DNA of 64,000 nucleotides from the NCBI GenBank assembly GCA_035222895.1, contig JAVYIG010009860.1:1-64000 (forward strand). Reading direction: 5' to 3'. The position numbers and the translations under genes were made by a program. Positions 58,434-64,000 of this stretch are shown here, in pieces. This DNA is from Strongylocentrotus droebachiensis (lineage: Eukaryota; Echinodermata; Echinoidea; Camarodonta; Strongylocentrotidae). How positions within the stretch are numbered: position 1 is the first letter of the stretch; the number at the start of each line of letters is the position of its first letter. The notes below the pieces were generated by a model. That model worked only from the letters and a program-made list of their open reading frames with translations. It was not told where the DNA came from and ran no database searches.

Positions 58434-59279
58434 GCTGTAAGGTGTTGGTCTGTCATCACGATAGGGTCGTCCATGCGCCAACAGTGGTGTCTGCACACTC
58501 GAGTTGAAGAAGTAACATAGAAGTTGTCTCGGTTGAGTAGCCTGATACGTCAACTGGGCGTATTTTGGGGGATCTTTTCATTACTTTGTGAAACTTCAAC
58601 AGGTCAACACGGTCCTTCGTGGTCCATTTAGTCCAGCCTCTGTACCGTTTTCGTTTAGCGCACCCAATCAGCTGATAAAATAACACACCCTCAACGTTGA
58701 AAGTAAACCTAGCCATTCCTCTAAATCTGGACCTCGAATACGGACGGACGGAAATTTGGGGATTGCGCGATCAGTGGAGAGACCGCGATGTGTGTGGGGG
58801 ATAAAAAGAACGAACGGACTGAATCTGGACTAGGTCCATATGTGCCATGTGGGAAGCACAATGCCGTTTAGTTGTAATACAGAGGCGGCGATCCTCGGGG
58901 GGGGGGGGGCATGCACAGCTAATGCCCGCACTATTTCAATTACCCCGTAAAGTGACCCCTTTTAAATAGGACAAGCGACCCCTTTTACTTTGACAAGTGT
59001 CCCTTTTCCTTTCTTATAAGTGCCCTTTTTCATGTCTGGTACCCCTTATGGAACAAGCACAGTGCTGCCACACTATCTTCACATAGTCAACTATGTGTAA
59101 ACTGTGTGGACATTGTGTGCTCACATTGTTTTCACAGTGTGGAGTTTCAGACCATGTGGTAATGGTTTACCACATAATATCCACAAAAACTGACATACCT
59201 AACACAGAGTACCACATATCTACCACAGTGGTGTATGATGTACATCAAGCAGATTATTTGGTGCGAATGTATTTCATTT
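58434..59279. other. Intergenic stretch with decayed element pieces
   Basis: An 86-codon minus-strand frame (58456-58716) has no family I recognise. AGGCGGCGATCCTCGGGGGG at 58882-58901 looks like a DNA-transposon terminus. From 59060 to 59235 there are many CACAGTGTGG-like words and an ATGTGGTAA-TGGT-TTACCACAT hairpin (about 59153-59174). Confidence 0.35.
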
Positions 59280-59285
59280 AACTGG

Positions 59286-60165
59286 AATATTTGAATAGTT
59301 GCATATGTCCAGTTGCACCAGGTGATAACTGGTCTGCGAGCATAATTTCCAGTTGCACCAGTTGATAACTGGTCTGTTTGCATATTTTCCAGTTTGCCAG
59401 TTGATAACTGACTGTTGGCATATTTCCAGTTGCACCAGTTGATAACTGGTTTGTAGGCATATTTCCATTTGGACCAGTTGATAACTGGTCTGTGGGCTTA
59501 TAGTTGCACCATTTAATACCTGACTTTTGGCATATCTCCAGTTGCACCAGTTGATAAGGCTTAAAAACAAGATGTTGTAATTGCCATTTGGGTGCCAGAA
59601 CCTGGGTCGGTCGGTCGGTCGGTCGGATATTTTCTTTTTTTAAATACTGTTTTCCTCCCTCAAACCGTCGCCCATTTGGGTGCCAGAACCTGGGTCGGTC
59701 GGTCGGTCGGTCGGATATTTTCTTTTTTTAAATACTGTTTTCCTCCCTCAAACCGTCGCCCCCCCCCCAAAAAAAAAAAAAAAAAATCAAAAAAATCAAA
59801 AAAAATCAAAACCTGGAACGTCGTTCAAATCCCGTTGGTTTCTAGCTAGTGCAGTGCATGGTATATACACGTACACTAGACCGGGGTCTATACTCGTATA
59901 TGCTAGCAGGATTTCGAAACTAGGGCAGAAGACGAGTGAGAATTTGAGAAGAATTTGACGATTTTCTGCATTTATATTTCATTTAAACAAACAAAATACA
60001 AAAAACAATTTCTAACAAAAGGTTTTAAAAGAACACTTTATTAAAGCCGACCGTAGATTTTAAGATTTTGGGGTCGGTCGCAAATGGCGATACAACATCT
60101 TTTTTCTAAACGCCTAACTGGTCTGTGGACACATTTCCAGTTGCACCAGTTGAAAACTGGTCCCT
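59286..60165. repeat. Minisatellite of GTTGCACCAGTTGATAACTG units, split by a MITE
   Basis: Six to seven copies of a 40-60 bp unit run from about 59286 to 59557. One more follows at 60115-60165. The interruption is the element at 59558-60114. Confidence 0.9.
59558..60114. mobile_element. Harbinger-like MITE, GGCTTAAA family, copy 2
   Basis: Ends GGCTTAAAAACAAGATGTTG and, reverse complemented, GGCGTTTAGAAAAAAGATGT. The TAA duplication is at 59555-59557 and 60115-60117. The surrounding minisatellite gives the empty site TTGATAACTGG. It contains an 88-bp internal tandem duplication with GTCGGTCGGTCGG (59582 and 59670). Confidence 0.9.
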
Positions 60166-61366
60166 TATTTGCTATCACCTAGCGCGTTTGACGGCCAAAC
60201 ATCGATCTGTGCATTGTGAATGTGGTTCAGCGTTCTACGTATTTTCAGTTCTGTGGGATAAAATCTATATGTTTACACATCAAATATCATGGTGCATTGT
60301 TCATGAATATTCATAAAATATTACTACCAATCAGTAATAGAAAAATCAACATTTTTTTCACCATGAATTCGCAATGTACACGTTGTTATTGTAGTCCTCC
60401 CAAATTAAAAATCACCATAATTTACATGTTCTGTTATAGTTTCTGTCATCACAACCTTCTTAAAATCACATGAACTGTTTAGTCTGTACAATTTGAGAAG
60501 AATACAAAATATCGACATTTTGTAACCGTTAATTAATTTGTATCATGAACTTGGGGTATATATATATTTCTTCAGTGCTTTGTGTTCGGCGGTTACAGGC
60601 AACGTAGTGCTGGTTCCGGGTCATATTCAGCCAAAGAAGTTCTTCAATAATGTACACGGATCGGCACAGCTGTTAGACAAAATAGGCAGGCCAGTGTAAC
60701 CTCAGCCCGGCGGATATGTCACCTCGCTACATTGATCCACGACCGTCTTTTTGATACATACATCACGTTCAATCCGGCCAACATCGTTGACTTTTTATTA
60801 AAAAAACAAGAAGTCGAGAAATCTGTTGGTAAACATTTAATGTTTTTTTTCTTAAAAATTAATTTAATTTTTAAGAAAAAAAAAGAAAGATAACGATCGG
60901 GCAATCCCTGTATTTCTTTTATACTAAGCACAAGGCCAAATATGCCTGTCTTAGTAAAGCTAACAATAAAGTTATTGTAATTTGTGGAACTCATTAAAAA
61001 CCAATTGTCAGGTAACCGAATACGGAGTTTAAACTGGTGTAAATTTTAGAAAATAAGATATAGCAAACCATTACTATTTCTTATTTTCGTATAAGTAACA
61101 ACCCAGGAATGACCTTGATAAAGGTTACCTTTATAAGGAATATTTAAGGATTACTTCATTAGTCACATATTGTATGGTGGCTCCTAAGAGACAGGCAAAT
61201 GCATACGATGACGTGTATATTATATGCAACAATCTGTTTGTCTTTTACGTCCAAGACGTGAAAATCAAGAAAATTGACGACTACCTATGAAACGATTATT
61301 TGTTTTGTCGTTTACGTCCAAGACGTGAATATCAACAAAAAATTGTTTGGTAATTTTTTTCTTCTT

Positions 61367-61868
61367 CTGTAATGCAAAGTTTTGGGAAATTTTGAAAAAT
61401 TGAAGACTTATTTTAGTAATTCTTTAAAATTGTGATATATTTGGATGACCCTGTGGATGGCACTAGCAAATTTAGCCCCTGAAACACTTCTACTTTCGAG
61501 AAATTGAATAATAAAAAAATTACCGATGCTCCCGGTAAATTTCAAATATTCCAAATATCGCCTAAAGGGCCATTCCATGGTAGCTGCAAACCTGACAATC
61601 TCAGAATATGCAGTTCTGACATATAATTTCCAAACGGGAATAGCAAATCGGTCGATTGTAGTCAAGAAACACCTTTTTTAAAGCTAAATTAATATCAGTC
61701 TTGAGAGGGAGCTATACACATATAGAGTTTATTATTTACAATTTCATCACTTTAGACTCGATTTCAACCGCCACAACGATCATTGAATATTGTAAAATCG
61801 CCTATTATGTTTCCAATATGTTCATTTGAACCAAATTCATGACCCCTTACCAAAACTTTGTATTACCT
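61367..61868. mobile_element. TTAA-target MITE, AGGTAATAC family, copy 3
   Basis: The right end GTATTACCT-TTAA is intact. The left end is decayed (CTGTAATGCAAAGTTTTGG) and lacks TTAA. The interior aligns throughout with copy 1. Confidence 0.85.
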
Positions 61869-61872
61869 TTAA

Positions 61873-62372
61873 AGCTACTATGTCCCATTTGCAGCTAACA
61901 TCAAATTCTGTAGAACTTTGCAGGAATTATGAATATGTCACGTAATAACTATGTCCTATCTGTAAAATGTAAACGTATATAAGCAGTGTCCTATTATTCA
62001 AATTATGCAAGGAAACCCGTTTACTTTCTAAACTTCAGTGTCGGACGTTGTTGCCTGACTGACTGACTTTTTTTTTTCTTCTTTGGTAATAACATACATA
62101 AAATAAGCTGTAAAGGGTACCTGAGCATTTGTACTCATCAATAACCTACTTCTTGTAATGGCCAAAATTAAGCTGATTGAATCTTTGCACCGCACAAAAC
62201 ATTTGACCATTTTAGTTTTCCACTAAAAGACATTTTCAAGCCCTTTCGTTTTGAGGGAAGTTCTAAATTAGTGTTATCTTTCAAATGCCGTTAGAATTCA
62301 ACCTTTTCATTTGTTTGGCCTGCAATTTAAACTTTTCATTTGTTTGGCCTGCAAATGGGACAAAGTATACCT
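61873..62372. mobile_element. TTAA-target MITE (TGTCCCATTTGCAG ends)
   Basis: The left end is AGCTACTATGTCCCATTTGC and the right end, reverse complemented, is AGGTATACTTTGTCCCATTT. TTAA lies at 61869-61872 and 62373-62376. The left TTAA is the same one that closes the preceding MITE. Confidence 0.85.
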
Positions 62373-64000
62373 TTAACGGCCCTGACCTGATGCCACCTAT
62401 ATGCCACAATTTTGTTTTCTTTTACGTCAAAGACGTAAACGTATTTTTTTTTTTAATATAAATATTTACGTCAATTTGATCATGTCTGCGTCTTCCAAAA
62501 GGGACACGCAGACGTAAATAATTGACGTGATTTTTTAATTTTTTAATTTTTATTTTTTTTTAATTTTTTTTTTGGTTTTTGTTTAGGGGGGGGGGGGGTA
62601 AGATGAGCACCTGTACGCACGCGCGTGGTTCATGCAGATTCATTGAGAGAAATCTCACAAATTCATTTTATCATTGATATGGATCGCGTCCGGCCGGGAA
62701 GACTCCCGCAAGCCCATGTATGGAATTTGTCATGCTCATAGTGCCAAGGTATTTAATACGGCCCCTTTTAGTTTTAATTTGTAAACATCACGTAATGATC
62801 TCGGGTGTCTTAATTCTGCTCTTTATTGCATGATATATCTCCAAACACTATACATTATATATTTGTGCTTAAAGGGGGTGGGGTGTGAAAGGAACATTCA
62901 TCCATTAAATTCTGATCTAGTCAATTAGAGAGATCGATGAGTTCAGCACCCTTTCCCCGATTTGTCTAATACATATCGAAGAGGGCGCAACACATCTTTT
63001 GGCTCGATTATGTCTGGGCTTTGGGTATTCCCCACCGTCAAGGAGCAACATTATTTTTGTTCAGTTGACATAACTGTTCACATAAAATCTATGAATATGT
63101 ATGAGATGCAATTAAATTATGTTGACGTAGAAAATGGAATCTGTCTGATCGTTGTTCAATCTACCTCACAGGATCAAAAAGGATTTTAAAATCAATTACA
63201 AACGAAGTTTTTGTCTCGTTCTACAGTTCCTTTGGGAGAGAATGGGAGAGAATGCGAGAAAATGATCACAATATTTATGGTTAGTAAATGTCTTATTTAC
63301 TAACCATAAATATTGTGATAAAACGTGTATAATAATATAAGTACCAAATTTACCACCTCGGTCTGTAGCAGAAGCCTGTCTCTTGTTGGGGTTTCCCTCT
63401 AGGGGAACTGCTTCCGTGCTGGCGATAATTTTATTATATTTTTGTAACATTACAATTATTTCATTTTTAATTGTCATTATCATTATCATAATTATTAAAG
63501 TATCTTTATTTTTATTATAATTACCACTATTGCTATCATTTTAATACGACTACGTTGCTACTACTACACTATTGTTATTATCATTAATTCTTCGAAATAA
63601 TCTCAACCATATACTGATTGCGTATCTATTTCAACATTTGCACATTTATTTTTATTGTCCTTCATCCACGCATAAACAGATACGTAATAGCTGAAAGCTG
63701 ATTTAATTAAGTAGAACTTTGCAAAACACTTTGGTATCTATTTTACAAAGAAGACAAGATATTACATTTTCCTCGTTTAACCTAAGAATATTCTACTTCA
63801 CTCTACGCGTGCTATCATTAAAGCCTTCACAATGCCATCGAGTAGCCTAACGTGCAATAACGTAAACTAAAACATAGGCCCCTTTTTTTATCGATGAAGC
63901 AAATGAATAATGAATCTCATGATCCTACGGTCATGGAGTGCATCTTCATTGTATTCTCTGACTTTCTAATTCATCCTAACCTACATGTATCCTATTGTTT

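Larger units (their letters stand above)
60290..64000. repeat. Block C: second copy of the gene's intronic segment, exon 11 deleted
   Basis: Matches block A from ATGAATATTCATAA to the end of the window. The stretch 61190-62640 is an insertion containing two TTAA MITEs. Matching resumes at CTCACAAATTCATTTTATCA (62651). Near 63900, sequence equivalent to 48437-49490 is missing, including all of exon 11. The final bases match the intron just before exon 12. Confidence 0.85.

Noticed and set aside
58456-58716. 86-codon minus-strand frame
   Set aside because: No recognisable domain, no splice context I could support, and it borders transposon ends; left unclassified.
59274-59570. Regular short repeats that could suggest a CRISPR-like array
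   Set aside because: Degenerate eukaryotic minisatellite; spacing and repeats vary, and no cas-like genes exist here.

Overview
This is eukaryotic DNA: AT-rich, intron-bearing, full of microsatellites and short non-autonomous transposons. The spliced gene content, tRNA-derived SINE fragments and frequent TAGGCCTA-type palindromes point to a marine deuterostome, most probably a sea urchin. That assignment is inference; nothing here names the species.

Layout. 1-5.4 kb: a three-unit tandem repeat (about 1,434 bp per unit). 5.9-18.0 kb, minus strand: two tandem paralogues of a heparan-sulfate 3-O-sulfotransferase-like type II membrane protein (CDS 8238-9527 and 15477-16742). The duplication includes 3' flank and probably a 5' non-coding exon. 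18-25 kb: intergenic repeats (TTAA-target MITEs, a hAT-like composite element with a zinc-finger fragment, a LINE tail). 25.3-54.5 kb, plus strand: one gene of 18 coding exons, whose phases I followed through every junction. It encodes a 941-residue CNBD2/CRIS-like protein with two cyclic-nucleotide-binding folds. Its 12.6-kb first intron holds a CACTA-like element and an eight-unit array of about 1.1 kb repeats (29.3-38.4 kb). 54.5-64 kb: 3' UTR, then repeats, including two further copies (56.3-57.3 and 60.3-64.0 kb) of sequence that also lies in introns 10-11 of the gene.

Most notable points. (1) Both sulfotransferase-like proteins keep the fold landmarks but have lost the PAPS-loop lysine and the catalytic Glu and Lys, so they look like pseudoenzymes. 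(2) The CNBD2-like protein has one intact cyclic-nucleotide pocket, a second degenerate fold split by about 200 residues, and an N-terminal tail with five R-[RK]-x-S sites, suggesting cross-talk with PKA. (3) A mobile element ends 16 nt before exon 15, so that intron's branch point probably lies inside the transposon. (4) At least five unrelated-looking MITE families share TTAA target duplications and A-G-rich ends, and several have empty sites in this same window. The two gene systems show no obvious functional link.
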